Source: Sphagnum magellanicum
Taxonomy: Eukaryota; Streptophyta; Sphagnopsida; Sphagnales; Sphagnaceae
Length of the DNA: 64,000 bases
Assembly (NCBI GenBank): GCA_021904315.1
Contig: CM038921.1
Location: 14,352,146-14,416,145 of the forward strand
Direction: 5' to 3'
This document shows, in pieces, positions 22,301 through 36,404 of this stretch (its first letter is position 1; every line of letters starts with the position of its first letter). A program made the translations under genes and the position numbers. Under the pieces are notes generated by a model that searched no databases, was not told where the DNA came from, and worked only from the letters and a program-made list of their open reading frames with translations.

Positions 22301-23465
22301 CAACATTTTTAGTGCTTTTATGGACTTTGCAAAATATTTTAAAGGTTGCATATTTAATGTTATGGAACATAAAAATTAAGACAATGTTTCATTCACTAAA
22401 TGAACCTTTAATGTCTTAAACTTCAAATATTTATATCCCAACATTTCACATACATTGCATAATCACATTGTGAAATAAAAATCCATATCCAAGATTTTAT
22501 GATTCATGACACTTTGCTTTCCCAAGATTATAAAGTCGATTACTAATTGAACATTCATGATTTTGATGTGTTTTTTATATGTTTATAAACTTCATGTATA
22601 AACTTCACATAAGTGAGTCCCTTTTTCTTATATTTAACAAGATTTAAGAATTACACGTAAGAACATTTCTCAAATCCAAAAAAAATACCATTATGACTTC
22701 CATAACGATCCATTGTAATATGCAACCACCCAATGTTAATAGAGTTGGCATTTTTAAAATGCAAAAAAACACATCAAAATCCTAAATATTTAATGAGTAT
22801 TTGACTTTTGAATATTGGTTACAAATTTTGTAACACCTTGCAAAATTCATGGATATGGACATTTATCTTACAATGCAATAGTCTTATGTGTTTGAAACTT
22901 TTGGACATTGGATGAATTATGTTTAAGAAATTAAATATGCATTGAATGAATGGAATGTGATTTTAATTTATTATGTTATGAACTTTCCATAATCCCAAAA
23001 ATTATAAATATTTAAAAAGTCATTTTAAACATTTAAAAAATATTATTAAAACAATATTTTATGATTTTTTTATATGTCTTATAACATCATGATTTGAAAT
23101 TGAAAATGGAAAAAAAATGTTACTATCAATATCATTTAAATATTCATATTTTAAGCCATTTTTCAACTACACTCAAAAAAGGACTTTGAAAAGGGATTTT
23201 AATCCATCAAAATTGAGCCACCTTAGTGTGTTTCCACCTTGCATCCTTTGCAATGTGATTGAAAAAATTTGATGAAAAAAAGTAACCAAGACATAAATAT
23301 GAAGGCCTTTAAACCCTTTCAATCTCCAAATGGCATTAGCACAATTGTGTAAAAGCACATTAGCTTATTTGTGTAAACATCTAGATACTTCAATTGCTAA
23401 AAGGAGTAACTGATCAATGAGGTGTTGGTCACAATATTGGGGAAATAAATTCATTCACGTTGGGT
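19385..23465. other. AT-rich repeat-relic region, no gene seen
   Basis: About 4 kb of AT-rich DNA with no domain I recognise. Diverged duplications with the next region exist: 20235-20330 resembles 28032-28140 (GTGAATGCAA..., then TCACTTTT.ATGT.ACAATG), and 22120-22320 resembles 25740-25960 (AATCCCTTTTGAAAGT-like, then CATTTT AAAAAC words). These suggest very old LTR-element remains. Confidence 0.5.
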
Positions 23466-23744
23466 CAACAAACATTTAAAAAAAGAAAGAATGAAAAGAA
23501 GTGGGTACATGCAAGTTATAGTGGCAAAAGCAACAAGAATTTTATTAACCAGGTCTGTCTCTCTCTCAAGTAGAGTAGTATTGCTCCTGCAGCACTCAAC
23601 AAACATTTAAAAGAAGAAGGAATCAAAAGTAGGTACATGCAAGTTATACCGGCTCAAAAACAACAAAAATTTTATTAACCAGGTCTGTCTCTCTCTCAAG
23701 TAGAGTCTCTCTCTCAAGTAGAGTAGTACTGCTCCTGCAGCACT
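23466..23744. repeat. Tandem duplication, unit ~131 bp x2
   Basis: Copies start at 23466 and 23597 with CAACAAACATTTAAA. They share GTACATGCAAGTTATA, ATTTTATTAACCAGGTCTGT and GCTCCTGCAGCACT. The second copy has an extra internal duplication of TCTCTCTCTCAAGTAGAG. Near-identity points to a recent event. Confidence 0.85.
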
Positions 23745-24321
23745 AACCCAAACGTTGTCAGCCTGGGTCCCTAGAGAGAGTCAACACAGACAGAGCGAAT
23801 GATGATGATGATAATATTACACTCTTTGTCTGCAATATTACCTAGTTCATAACTTATTAAGAAGAGTTGAGGACTTTGAAAATTTCACACAGCCTGTTCT
23901 TTCCAGCACATACAAACACGCTGAATGATTTCTAGTCACAATATGAGACTTCGAAAAAAGAACAGTACTAATTTGGAACAGTTGAACTATTTACAAGATC
24001 TTAACAGACTGTAGTTCTCTAACATTGTAGACCAAGCTGGCCAGGAAACTGAATACTACTTAGCCTACTACATGGGGGTGGGGGGAGGGGGGGGGGGTGT
24101 AAACAAGCCAGCAAGAGCTGCAACTTTCGGACAAAAATGTATATATATATGAGAGTGTTGTTGTTCCAATAAAAGCTTTTTCCCCTCCAGCTCTGCGAGT
24201 CTGCTGGCATCATACACCTTTGCTTATTTACATCCAAAGAATGCGTCATGTTGTTCATCCTGCAATGGTGGTTAACAGTCTTTAACATTTTTGGGATAAA
24301 AATTTGTTATGATTTTCCATT
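23745..24321. other. Intergenic, no gene seen
   Basis: Contains a G-rich run at about 24074-24098 and an ATGATG run at 23800. No gene recognised. Confidence 0.4.
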
Positions 24322-24645
24322 TAAGAGCATCTCCAGCGGTGCTCAGTTTGTGACCCTGAAAATATATTTATGACATCGAAGTTTTGGTTGTTTACATTTT
24401 TGCCAAAAATACCCATAAAACTAACACTGTAAAGGGGTGGAAGGGTACTAATAGCGACCCACCTGGACCAATCAAACTATCTAGCCAATCAACAGCAGGT
24501 GTGAGGCTTTGTTGTGCCTTTTACCAGCCTCAGCAAAATGTACAAAAATGCTGTGCCAAAACCATTTTGCTGCACCAAACCGGCATGTTTTGACTTTTCT
24601 CATCTATTTTAATTTGCAGGGCATCATATTATGGAGTTGCCCTTA
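24322..24645. mobile_element. MITE-like element with TAAGAGCATCTCCA ends
   Basis: The left end TAAGAGCATCTCCA and the reverse complement of the right end TAAGGGCAACTCCA form short imperfect terminal inverted repeats. TTA sits at both borders and could be a 3-bp target duplication, as in PIF/Harbinger-type MITEs. The internal ~290 bases have no coding capacity that I recognise. GAGCATCTCCA-type ends are common in plant MITEs. Confidence 0.5.
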
Positions 24646-27600
24646 CCACCTTCCCACTAAAAATTTCCAGGAAGGTCAGATCAATCCAATAAACTTTTGT
24701 GACATTAAGTGCAAGGATTTTTGTATTGATTACAGTTTATCCTAACTAATTCTTCAATTAGTACAGTTGAAACTATAATGATTAATTCCCTGATAACTAT
24801 TTTAATTATAATATGTCCTTGAATCAATATCTCTTTCAATGACTCTAGATGATAGAGATTGTGGGTCTGAGTGGATGATTTTTACCATGGGAATAAAAAA
24901 TTAACCTGAAATAGTTAAATAGCGAATGGTCCAAATTGCTTAACTGCAGATGTATCGGTTCACAAGTGGATTGTTTCGGGCCTGTAATGGGATTAGGGTG
25001 TTCCAAACTAGGTGCAAAATTTGAGTAAAAAAGAACAAAAGAAAGCAAAATCATGCACATGAAACATGAGACCATGATCACTAATATCACAATTTAAAAT
25101 TGAAAATATTTGATGGGGCTGGACTTGTTAGTTTTCTAGGCTTAACTGTAGTAGATTTCAGTGCACGAAGGTCTTCGGGAAACTACTTGAGATTTTACAT
25201 GAATTGTCAATGAAAAAATTTAGGACTGAAGTACATTGTACTCATTGTAAAATTAGAGAATTAATCAGCCATTTCTTTTCATTGAATAAAATAACAGGAT
25301 TTAAAGTTTAAATTGGGGATGATGTGCAAACGATCACAACTAGAGATTTTTTGGGGCTCTTTTTTTGTTTGTTTGCAAATAAATGCCTACATACCTACCT
25401 GCCAACCCAAACTTTCAGTGGCCTTACCATGTGCCCGTTCTTGAATTGGTCAATAAGTAGGAATTGGACACAAATGGGGAGTGGGTAAATCTTTGCCCTT
25501 CCAAATTGCAAATTCGAGATGCACTGAGCTACATATCAAATGCATCATAATTGCCACTAGGAGCTGAGAAGGATCATGCCCAACAATAATCCTCTAGAAC
25601 CATCGAAATTCAAATACTATGTAGAAAGATCTACACATACTTTCTTAACATGAAGATAAAAGAGAAAATTCCATAATTTCTTATTTCTTCTTGTGTTTCT
25701 TGCAACTCAAAAAACCAAGTTTAAAGCTTGTACAAGGAAAAAGTACAGAAGGGTGGACCAGAAGTAGCATATCGAAGTCCCTTTTGAAAGTTTCTCTCTT
25801 TTAAAAAATTTAATGTATTCTTAAGTTCAGTGAATTCATTCACCACTCAAATTGATTCAAATGATCTTAAAGCTAACAAATGTTTTCCAAATCCAAGTTG
25901 GGGTTATCATTTTAAAACATTTTTATTAAAAAATATTTTTGAAAAACATCAATCTTAATAATTTTTTGAAAAAATCCATAGTGAAATTTTATGAATAGAA
26001 TATTATCCAGTATTTTCACAAATATGATATTTTCTTAATTTTTTCACCTTAAATGTTATCAATTTTTTAAATGTTTTGTTCCAAATTTTCAAAAACATTT
26101 TACAAACACATTGTGAAATAAATATTCATATTCAAATTTACATGGATTAGTACAATACTTGCTAAAGTGCATATTAAAGTTGTTTATATAATATTATTTT
26201 AAATATATTGGTATAAATATCTTGAAATTTTGAAATCATCTAATGAATAAGAAATATTCAAAAGCACTTTTAAAACAACTATAGGTAGTGCTTTTGAACA
26301 ACCTTTAAATAGAAAAGAATTAATATAATTTCTTGATTTTTTAAAAATAACATTTTTTTGCAAACTTTTAATACAAATTTAACATAATAATATAATACAT
26401 TTTTTGAAAAGTTGAAGATTTTAATTTTAATTTTTTTTCTTAATATCATGTATTCGACTACAAACATCATAAACACATTTATAAAGAGATATTTTGTATT
26501 TGGTGATTCAAAAGTTCAAACATTCAATGTACAACAATTTTGTGGTAGGTTTTGTTGTTATTTTATATTTAATTTCATTCAACCTTGACAAAGTACAATT
26601 TCATTGTCCACTTTATTATGTTTACACCCAAACCTTGAGAGGACACTTAGTGTAAAGTTTGAGATCTATATGCATCAAACGACTAGTTTTAGAAGGGATA
26701 TTAGATAATTGTTTAACCTATTTCTTATCACCCTATTATTATCTAATTTTTAAAAATATACATATTAAAGCCACCCTATATTATTATAATATATGATTTC
26801 AGATTATTACATACTCTATATTATAATTAAATTGATTATTTAAATAAAAAGTACCCTTTTTTTAACTAATTAACTTATAATTTTTATTCAACAACCAATA
26901 TATTACACTCTATATTTTTACTCACATATTTTTTACTTTTTTTTACTAGTGTCCCCCTCATGACCCAAACACAATATTTAAAAACATGGCTAACAATTAG
27001 CAAGGAATCATTCAATGCATTTACACTAAACAAATTTAAACCAAGTTCAAAGAAATAATGTTGTGGAAATGGCCAATTGGTGTGCCATTCCACATGAATT
27101 TTCATCACCTTGCACCTTCAAAAAAACTAGGGGATAGGCCATTGTGGAAGTTCAAGATTGTTTTCCAAAGGAACAAATAAATAAGCTAACGGAAATTGGA
27201 TCACCACATAATGATTTTATCATTAATTTTTACATAGCCCAAATTTCAAAAATTTAAAAATAAATACTAACTTAGTAATCACCTTTGTGAGTAAAGGATG
27301 TTGTTTTATTGAAGTGGTATTTATTTGGTTAGAACACGAAATTAATGAAGGCTTGGATGTCACAACTTGGTGGTTCATTTTTTTGTAATACACACTTTGT
27401 TTGTTTTGGTTCTAAAACCTCATAACATAGAAGAATTTTTTTAATTTTTTACAAATCAAATGTTCATCATATGTCATAACTTGGTAGGTGCCAAACCTGG
27501 TATTTACCATAAAAGTTTGAAATGTTTGATAACATGTTTTGAAAACTAAATCTGAGCATTTCATGCAAGAAACTTCTTTAGTCACACATAATCACCTTAC

Positions 27601-30600
27601 TTTTTTCATCATTTCTCACTATTTCAACTAAAACAAAAAACTAAAACAAATATATGATGTCAAAATTCAATGAAAAGATAAATTTTGAATAAATTTTATT
27701 GTGGTTTAAATATGTGGATATTAAAATTTTGTATAGTAATAGCTCCTTCACATAATACCCCCAAACAATACCCTCTTTGACACATGTAGTGAGAATTATT
27801 GTTTTGTATTGGGTGCAAAATGGATTTTTAAAAAATCAAACATTTCGAACATCAATTTTGTTTCAACAAGTAAATAATAATATCTATTTTCTTTCCTTCA
27901 TGTTCCATGGAAAAATTGAACCATTGAATTAATTGAGTAAATAAATTGAAAACCCCAAATAAATCATTTTTCTTCAAATCACTTAAAGGTTTTAAACCTA
28001 GTAGATTTATGAAATCAAAATCATAAAGGACTAGCGGGTGAATGCAAGTTAGAATGATTCACTTTTGATGTAACAATGATGATTTTTGTTGGGTGCATTG
28101 TGTTCAAAATCTGTTTATGATGAATAACATACCCTTAAATTTATCAATCAAAACATGGTGAACTAGATTAACAACTTTATTTATTTTTAATTATATTTAT
28201 TTCTGGAAAATAATGTGTCTTATCAATTTTTGAAGTTATAAAATATTGGCTAGTCATTTAGTACCTAAAGTTTGAAACATTAAAAGAAAAGTGAAAATTT
28301 GATATTGAATCTAATTCCAAATTATTTTTAATAACTCAATATATGTTGAGGAATCATACAATATTTAGTCATATTTGACACCTTTTTTAAATTTAAAACC
28401 TTAACAAAGTTTTTATTATCTTCCTAAATCCAAGTTATAATATTGTATGCAACTCAAATGCACTATGAAAGTTATAAAAAAGGCTTTCAAATAAATGAAG
28501 CTAACATTTTTTTTCCAAACTTGAAGTTATTCAATTGAAGATAAACTTTACAATTTAGGCAAAACAATTGTTGTAATACATAACAAAATGATTAAGGATT
28601 TAATGCCTTTTCTTGTTTTGGGTCAACTCGACATGATACTAAAATTTGAATGTGTTCATGATGTAAATTTGTATACCTAAGTTTGGTGCTTGATAATTTT
28701 GGATGAAAGAACTATTTACCACCACTTGCAACGGTTTCGACCTTGAGTTGAAATATTTACATTACTTGGCATGACAATCTCAAATTCATTATAAAAGGTG
28801 TGGGCTTAAGAATGTATACCTAAGGTTGTTTATAAGAGTGGAAACATTTTTATCATACAATATATTATGCCACTATTTGTGGAGGTGAATATTGGTTTAA
28901 GGTTTGCATAACTAAGAAAATTCTATTGGCTTCATATTTTATCTACATAATAGTTTTGGGTGAACTTGAGTGGTATGTGGGATCTTGATGACAAAGCAAT
29001 GACGAATGTTAGTAATTTGACAAGCAAATGATTTTGTGCTTTTTTTATCTACTTGTTTCCAAGGTGGGCTCATTAGAATAATCAACATAAGATTAAACAT
29101 TATAATTCATTTTTCCCATTTTGAAAATTTATTTCATTTCCTCTTTCAATTTATAATCATATAATTTTATTTATATAGACATGGCAAATTTATGACCATT
29201 CCTTGGACTTCTTTTGTCATAGTTCATCACACAAGGAAAATCAGCTTTGCAAATTCATCATGTCTAGCTTGCTCATGGCCAAAACACACAATAGGCTTAT
29301 AAAACATGTTTGCCAACAAATAGGTACACTTGATAACTAGCTTGGTTTGTTTGGTTGGAAACCAAACTGTTATTGGAATTCTTTCTTTCAACTATTTTTG
29401 ATAGTTGATATCCTTTGATTGATATTTATCCTAATCTATTTTAATAAATTAAATTTCTCATTAATCAAATTCCTTTTCATTCATGCCTTTTTAGGTTCTC
29501 TTTCCTTATACTTAATTTATTTTTTATAATATACATACAGAAAAAGTTCAAGGTAATGAAGACGGGTTGGATACCAAACTTTCATTGCAATTGTTCGTTA
29601 TGAAAGAGGTTGACCCTTAAATTTTCACTAGCCCAAGATGGTCACTAACTAAACTTCACACTAAAATATTTTTTATTTTGTTTATAATGAGAGTTGCATC
29701 ATCTTGTTTTTCTAAGTCATTTGTAATGTGGATGGCTTGAAATTGACATCCTATAGTATTTACATAGGGTTTATTTGATTGATGAACAACATAGCATCAA
29801 TTTCAATCTTATAATTTAAAATTCAAACTATTATGAAAACACTTGATTTGAATCCAACATTTAGTTTTGACAAATCTCTTGACACAATAATCAAATGCAC
29901 ATAGCATTGGGTGTGGTTGCACATATCTACAATTGATGCCACCTTATGAAATTACAACTTTTTTGGGTTTGTAAGTGAACATATTTTCTTAGTCTCTAGT
30001 CCAATGTGGTGTACTTTTAGGGAATACAATACTATTACTAAACTACACAAAACTTCAAGATAATGATAAAAAAATATGAATGGTAAGTTTGGATTTTTAA
30101 GTGTTTTATAATTCAGTTCAACCCATTAGTTTCAAAGTTGGAAAAAGATCGATTAACCTTATAATGGCATATAATATGATCATTTTAATGTTTTAAAAAT
30201 AACTTGAAAAGGTGAAAGCATAATGTGTGGTTGGCTTTCCTAGACCTTAATTGCAAGTCAAAACGAGACAATTTCAAATGGGTGACATACTTGAACCAAC
30301 CATTTGGTTAATATTCAATGAAAGGATGATTAAACAATGTTTAAAAGGCTTACATACAAAAAGTCAAAAAAGAGTTGAAACTAAAAATGAAGACAACCAT
30401 AAGTCATAGAATAAAATCATTTCATAATGTGTCCTTCAAGTATTATCATGTTTTCTTCTGAACAATAAGCATATTTGGAGGCCTCACATTCATATGATAA
30501 ATTTTAAAATGTTTTTTCTCTTGGTCTTTTAAACAATAACTTATAAACTAATGTATGTGTACAAGTCAATTCCCTTCAATCCCCAAAAGGAGAAATTATG

Positions 30601-31009
30601 GACCTGTGTGGTGCATGTTGCCCCACCTCATTGGTTGATATTTGCAGATAGCAATCATCAAGAATGTTGAAATGATCACGATGCATGCCCTATGGAACAT
30701 TCCATCTATCATATGCACACATTATACTCCATTTGTAGCCTCTTTGCTATGGGTAGAGTGAGTAAAACCAGGCCTCAAGGGTTCTTATAACTATGTTGAC
30801 ACTCACCCTATGGGTGAAGATTCATGCATGCTTTTACTCAAAGGGTGTGGGCTACAAAGACAAAGGAAATTTATTCTCTCTATGAAGGTAGTTTGTTTTG
30901 TTTTGTAGTTATGAGATCCACCGAATGAGGATGCTTGAGATCGTGTTCGTGGTGTCTTCAGAAAGCTCTCCACAAGGAGGGGTTCATGGGCTTGGGTCCA
31001 TGCTGTTTG
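24646..31009. other. AT-rich repeat-relic region, no gene seen
   Basis: Over 6 kb without a supported gene on either strand. The only internal structure is weak similarity to 19.4-23.4 kb (for example 25740-25960 with 22120-22320 and 28032-28140 with 20235-20330). This is compatible with decayed retroelements of one family. No LTR borders, primer site or pol motif could be picked out. Confidence 0.5.
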
Positions 31010-31308
31010 GACTTGCAGTGCAAAAGTTCTTGAATATTGAATGATCTCTTCACTGAATATTAAATCATATCTGAGCTAGAAATTTCGAAAGAATTGGAAT
31101 GTGCCTTTGATGTTGTTGGAAAGAAAATTGACGAGCAGGATTTAATGGAATTTATTTGGTAAGATTTGGATTCCAAATGTGGGAAATACTGATTTTAAAG
31201 TGATTTCTGCCGCTGAAAACTCAAATAAATTCCAAAAAACCAGGTTTTGGAAGGAAAAATCAGTTGAGGATGTGGTAACACTTGGGCCAACGGCACATGC
31301 CACACTAG
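31010..31308 (+). mobile_element. Helitron-like 3' end, second family
   Basis: Inverted copy of the 3' ~320 bases of 16270-16799. It ends CACTTGGGCCAACGGCACAT, then GCCACACTAG followed by T. The 5' border is not visible; homology fades near 31010 where flanking sequence differs. Probably a truncated or diverged relative. Confidence 0.5.
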
Positions 31309-31607
31309 TGTGAATAAACGAAAAGTTAACATGTAATGCTGTGTTGTTAATAAGAATGGAAGGGTTGATTGGTTCCATACCCACCATATACCCAAGTCTC
31401 GTGACTGGAGGTTAAGTAAGTGAAATAACTGGCAATTGATTCAACTGAAATTCTGATCCTTTTTTGGGGCAAATACTCATGATGATGATCAGAGGCTCTA
31501 TTATTTCAAATTTTAAAATATATCCGGAACCTTTAATATTGGTAACCTTCAACCCTATTGCATTCATTGGATGTCAATAACTCTCATCTTGGATAGATGG
31601 ATATAAA
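31309..31607. other. Intergenic, no gene seen
   Basis: Short unique stretch. Nothing recognised. Confidence 0.35.
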
Positions 31608-31917
31608 GACATACAAAAGAATGTTTGTAACTAATGTTTGTGAGTTGGGACTGGGAGACAAATAACATCATTCTGAGCTCATTTGAAGGGACTGACACCA
31701 CTGGGAACAAGGTAAGTACGTGTCCAACTATGGATTCCACTGCTCCTCTTGAAAAGCTCAACATGATCGACATACAAAAGAATGTTTTAATTAATGTTTG
31801 TGAGTTGGGACTGGAAGACGAATGACATGATTCTGAGCTCATTTGAAAGGACCTGACACCACTGGGAACAACGTAAGTACGATTCCACTGCTCTTCTTGA
31901 AAAGCTCAACATGATCT
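31608..31917. repeat. Tandem duplication, unit ~155-161 bp x2
   Basis: Copies start at 31608 and 31769 with GACATACAAAAGAATGTT. They share TTTGTGAGTTGGGACTGG, TTCTGAGCTCATTTGAA and GAAAAGCTCAACATGATC. Each copy contains AAGTA(C)G preceded by GGTAAGTAC or CGTAAGTAC, which look like splice donors, so an exon-intron junction of an unrecognised gene may have been duplicated. Confidence 0.75.
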
Positions 31918-32446
31918 TTGACAGCTATCTAGGTCTTCTCTACACTGGGGAGCCAGATTACACATGTGCTAGGAGTAACAATGCTTGTTGCTAACCCCTG
32001 AGCTAGACCACACTAGGTTGCAAGGAAGTTTCCAACTGCCATTTTTTCACCAAAGCTTTTGATGTCCAAGTACAAATGGGTCCACACTCAAACAGATCTA
32101 GGGTGTAATTTTGAGGTGCTACAAAAGAATTTCACACGCCCCCCTGGATCCAACCCACTCAAGAAAGTTTCTTGGCGTGATGAAGGTGTTGCCAACCAAA
32201 AATGTATATCCTTAATGGTTAAGGTTGAAACCCGTGAATGGAGTTCCCTTACTGTGATGGTGGCTGGCCTCATGGGAGAAAATTCTGATGATTTATGGTG
32301 ATTGAAATTGGACTTCTAGAGATTCCAACCTTTGTTGGTACAGTTTAGAGTTGCCCAGGATATGGAGTTTGGTCTATGCATTGCTAGAAGAAGACTTATG
32401 GATTGATCTATAGCAGGACCATACTTATAGACTAAGGACATCTACC
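31918..32446. other. Intergenic, possible gene relic
   Basis: A modest open frame at 32059-32301 (plus) has no recognisable domain. It follows the duplicated splice-donor-like unit, so it could be part of a decayed gene, but nothing confirms this. Confidence 0.3.
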
Positions 32447-32690
32447 ATTAGGTTGCTTTGATCCCAGATTTTGCCCCACTAACAACTTTTCATTATATTT
32501 TTCCAATTAGGCTCTTCTTCGATTAGGCTGCTCTGATCATAGATTCTACTTCAATAACAACTTTTATTATGTTTTTTCAGTTAGGCTCTCTTTTCATTAG
32601 GCTGCTCTGATCACAAATTCTGCCCCAATAACAACTTTACATTATGTTTTTCCAATTAGGCTCTCTTTCTAATAAGCTGCTATGATGACA
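32447..32690. repeat. Tandem repeat, unit ~75 bp x3-4
   Basis: Each unit runs ATTAGG(T/C)TGCT(C/T)TGATC, then CAATAACAACTTT, then TTATGTTTTTCCAATTAGGCTC. Three full units and a partial fourth. The motif ATTAGGTTGCT recurs again at about 33001. Confidence 0.8.
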
Positions 32691-32699
32691 ATTATAGTG

Positions 32700-33155
32700 T
32701 TGTGACGACAACAACCTAATGGAAGGCCACCAACATATGCCTTGTTCCCTGTTGGAAGGACAATTGCCTCTTATTAGAAAGGGGCAAGTGCTTTGAGAAT
32801 ATGTAATCAATGTCAAGAACTTTGAGAATGTATATTCTCATGAAAAAAGATAAATATCACAGTCTTTGAGTCACAATTTGATTTGCAACTCATGTAATTG
32901 GTCAATGCTTGACCTATAGAGTTGTGAAATGACAATGAGCACTACTAGTTGAAAAATCATAATGGAAAGCTGCTGTGATCACAACTTGAGAATTCCTTCC
33001 ATTAGGTTGCTACAATTATAGTTACACATAGCGTGTTATGATGACAGCAACCAAATGGAAAGCCACTGACATAAAACCTTTGTTTCTTATGTAAGGACAA
33101 TCACTTTCCGTTCCATTGGAGAGTTGCAAGTGCATTGAAAATATGTAATTATCAA
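32700..33155. repeat. Diverged direct duplication (32700-32815 and 33030-33155)
   Basis: Both parts share (A)ATGGAA.GCCA, then AAGGACAAT, then TTGCAAGTGC.TTGA(G/A)AATATGTAAT in order. The second part runs straight into the Copia-type LTR, so these may be internal 3' sequence of the same retroelement family. Confidence 0.5.
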
Positions 33156-33190
33156 CATCACAAAGGGGGAGACAAGTTAGAATAAGTGAT

Positions 33191-33563
33191 TGTTGGGATG
33201 TGAACATAATAATAATGATAACATATTAGGGATCTTATATGATAATAAAGATATTCATAAAAGGAAGAGGATTGAAGGTGAAGAGGAACAATTTTCACAT
33301 TAAGAGGGCAAGCTTAAGGTGAAATCAGAACTTGATGAACGGAAAATAAATAAATAAATATTGATAATAAACATGATTTGAAACTCCTTTTTCCCTTCAG
33401 GTTGGAAATACAACGAATTTCAGCTTGTGTTTTGATTTTTAAAAAATTTATCATTATTGTGACAGTTGTGCAATAAATGTTTTTTCATGAAAAAATTACT
33501 AATTTTCTCCCTCTTTTCTGATAAAACTTTTTTTCTTTGCTTGAGTTTGTTTTCTTTTGCTCA
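33191..33563 (+). repeat. Copia-type LTR, copy A (solo or 3' LTR)
   Basis: A 373-base block begins TGTTGGGATGTGAACATAAT and ends TTTTGCTCA, so it has the TG...CA borders of an LTR. It is about 95% identical by eye to 36405-36777. A purine tract AAGGGGGAGACAAG lies ~25 bases upstream, as expected before a 3' LTR. Homology with copy B extends upstream through that tract, so both look like 3' LTRs. Confidence 0.7.
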
Positions 33564-36404
33564 TAACTAACGTTTAAGAATGAAAAAAGATTTCAGAATG
33601 AAAGACGTGGCCCAACGACAAAGTTATTTAAATGAAAACTTTAATAATTCAATTTTTTTCAAATCCAAATGATATTTGATTAACACATAACAATAAAATA
33701 TTTAATATTTCAAATTTAGTATTTTGTATGTCAAATTTGCCAAATTTGGATGCAAAATCCTTTTGGGTGTTAATTTTTTAAACTTTCAAATTATCAAGTA
33801 TTTGAACATTTTGAAGTTTGAAAAGTCTAGCCTCTTGAAACTTTTAGGATTTAGGTGGTTCCATACAAAGATGGTCAAAATCAATTTTGATATGGTGAAA
33901 ATGAACTGAAAATACAGGAATTTCCAAACAAAAGAAACTAAGTAATCTCCACTTAGGATGATACATATTATAATTTCCAATCAGAAATTACTTTTAACCC
34001 CACATTTGGAATAGAATGAATGATGTTATTCCGAAATTTATTGGAGCCAAAAGGCAATTTAATCTTTCAGATCAATCTAGGAAAAGAATAAATCAAGCAG
34101 CAACTACTATGATATTGTAAATCAGCACAATTACTTCATTAATTATACACATGTGATTTCTACGCATTATTTTTTATGTGACATGCATTACTCAAATGCA
34201 TTGTGGTGCCATATTGTTTGGATTTGCCTAGCATAATATTTAATTGCACAATAATAATTGCTGAGTCAAGTGGGAAATTTAGTATGAGGCTCAAAAGAAG
34301 GGCCAAGTTTGCCACCTACCATGATACGGAAACAAAAGGAAGATAGTAGTTGTACAGGTAGGAGAAGTGAAAATACATGTAGCAGAGTGGAGGCGCTCAG
34401 GAAAAAGGAAAGTTCACATTTTATTGCTGGGCTGTGGTGGGATCTTAGACTTCACACACTTGTATGCTCTTTACCAGATCTCTTTTATACTCAAACTCTG
34501 TCCATTTCTGCACACCTTTTTTGTTGGGTTACAGAGAGACTTGCTTCTTTCTTTTTACTTAGAACTTACTTAATACATACTTATTACAGTCTAGCCTGAT
34601 CCTTGGTTCTCCAAATTAGGAGCTCTTCTTTTAGCACTGTTTTTTGGTCCGAACCGATCAGGGTTTTTTTTTAGAAAATGTAGAATATCACACAGGTGGC
34701 GATCATACCTGATCATTAATGCAAATCTGGTGCACTTATGGCTATAAGAGACAGATTGAAACAAGAAATGTGGTGCACATAATGGCTGCAACAACATTTA
34801 TAGCATTACCTAATATGAGGTACTGGCTACAAGATAATTGAAAAAGGTGCTCTGCTGGCGATGCCGTTTCAATCTCTCCTCTCTCCTTAGTTACTTTCAC
34901 AGGGTCACTGTCACACTTCGCAATTTGGCGATAAAATCGCCAACAACAAAAAAAAGCTGGAACCAATTGATTTTCCCTCCAAAACAGGTGTCATGTAGCT
35001 TTAGCCTCAATTTGCCATTTTTTGGTCTTGGACCCTTGTCTAAAGGCCTTGGGACCAATTTAAAGCTTTTGACCAATAAAATTTCTTGAATTCATTGGTC
35101 CCTGGACCTTGGACCCTCGTCTGAAGTCGCACTAAGTTTAGGGCTGACTTCTCTGTCCTGTCAACAACGTGGAATTTGGTCCACACTGAAAATGATTGAG
35201 GAAATATAAAAAACACTTTTGCTAGGCTCCAAAAACCAGTTGTGGGAAGCTACTAAACCTTTTTCGTAGTATCACATCTGACAACAGTGTTGGACAGTTA
35301 CAAGACCAGTGCACATGCAACAGACAAATGACAGCAGCAATTGACAGACTGGGGCCATTTTAAGATTGTTTTTTAATTCTCAATCATCGATGTCATATTG
35401 GGGAGAGGGTTGGAAAACATTTCGTTTTACCCGTTTAACATTTTGAAAATATGGATGGGGGGCAAATGGGCAGACTGGAGGAAAAAATCGCAGCAGCACT
35501 TTTCTACTGACTGCAATCATTTCCTTTGGCCTGTTTAATATTTTCCAGTACTAAGTGGTGCAAGCATGTAGAAGAGAAATGCTGGATGAAGACAAAAAAC
35601 AAAATTGGAGTTTGAACTTTGGAACTGCCATCAAAATTGGGTAGATCCATTACTTGATGAGCCGCTTGTTAGAACCTGCCATTAAGAGCAAAGCATTTAT
35701 ATGATCAATCAATGGCATATTTATGCTGCATGTCTTACACATGATGGTTGGCCAATGTCGACTAGTGATGACCGTAATTTCAGCTTGGCTTGTCTTCGTA
35801 CCAAGGTTTATTCATACATTGAAACCTGCAAATATGGTGCAATTTTTGTTTTGAAATTTGTTCAAGGATTGTGACCAAAAAACTTGTGGGCTAACACATT
35901 CCCCAGGCAACCCTTCAATAATGCTTGGGAAAACAACCTTAAGCATGTATTAGGCCCGCTTTACACTAGAAGCCAGGGTGGCCAAAAAAACTTGGGGCCA
36001 ACTTTGAGCATTTTTGGGTTGCAAATTGGCCCCAAGTTACTAATAAATGCTAGAACATTGGCCCCAAGGGTTGCAAATTGGCCTCCCAAATTTGATGGTG
36101 TCCTTTTTTCAGCCTTGGGGCCAACACAAGGCCATAATGACCTTGATAGACGGTTTTACAAACCACATTAACCTTGTTTAATAGATGAAAGTGATGAAGT
36201 TTGGAAGGAAGTATTAAGACCAACCTGTAGGGTGAAAAATCACTTGGTCACAATTCCTTGTCAAACTACGTGTTTCATTCACAAATATTTTTTTACCATT
36301 GCCAAATTTTACAATGATGACAATGAGATCCATTATTGTTGACATTGCAATTTGAAAATGGTAATTAATATCAACAAACGAGGAGACAAGTTAGAATAAG
36401 TGAT
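33564..36404. other. Intergenic, no gene seen
   Basis: 2.8 kb between the two LTR copies. It is not a retroelement interior that I can recognise. A self-similar stretch at 35960-36130 repeats TTGGGGCCAAC and TTGCAAATTGGCC words. A GGCGATAAAATCGCC stem lies at about 34928. No supported gene. Confidence 0.45.

Noticed and set aside
35884..36171. 95-codon plus-strand frame
   Set aside because: It translates a locally self-similar TTGGGGCCAA stretch; no family recognised.
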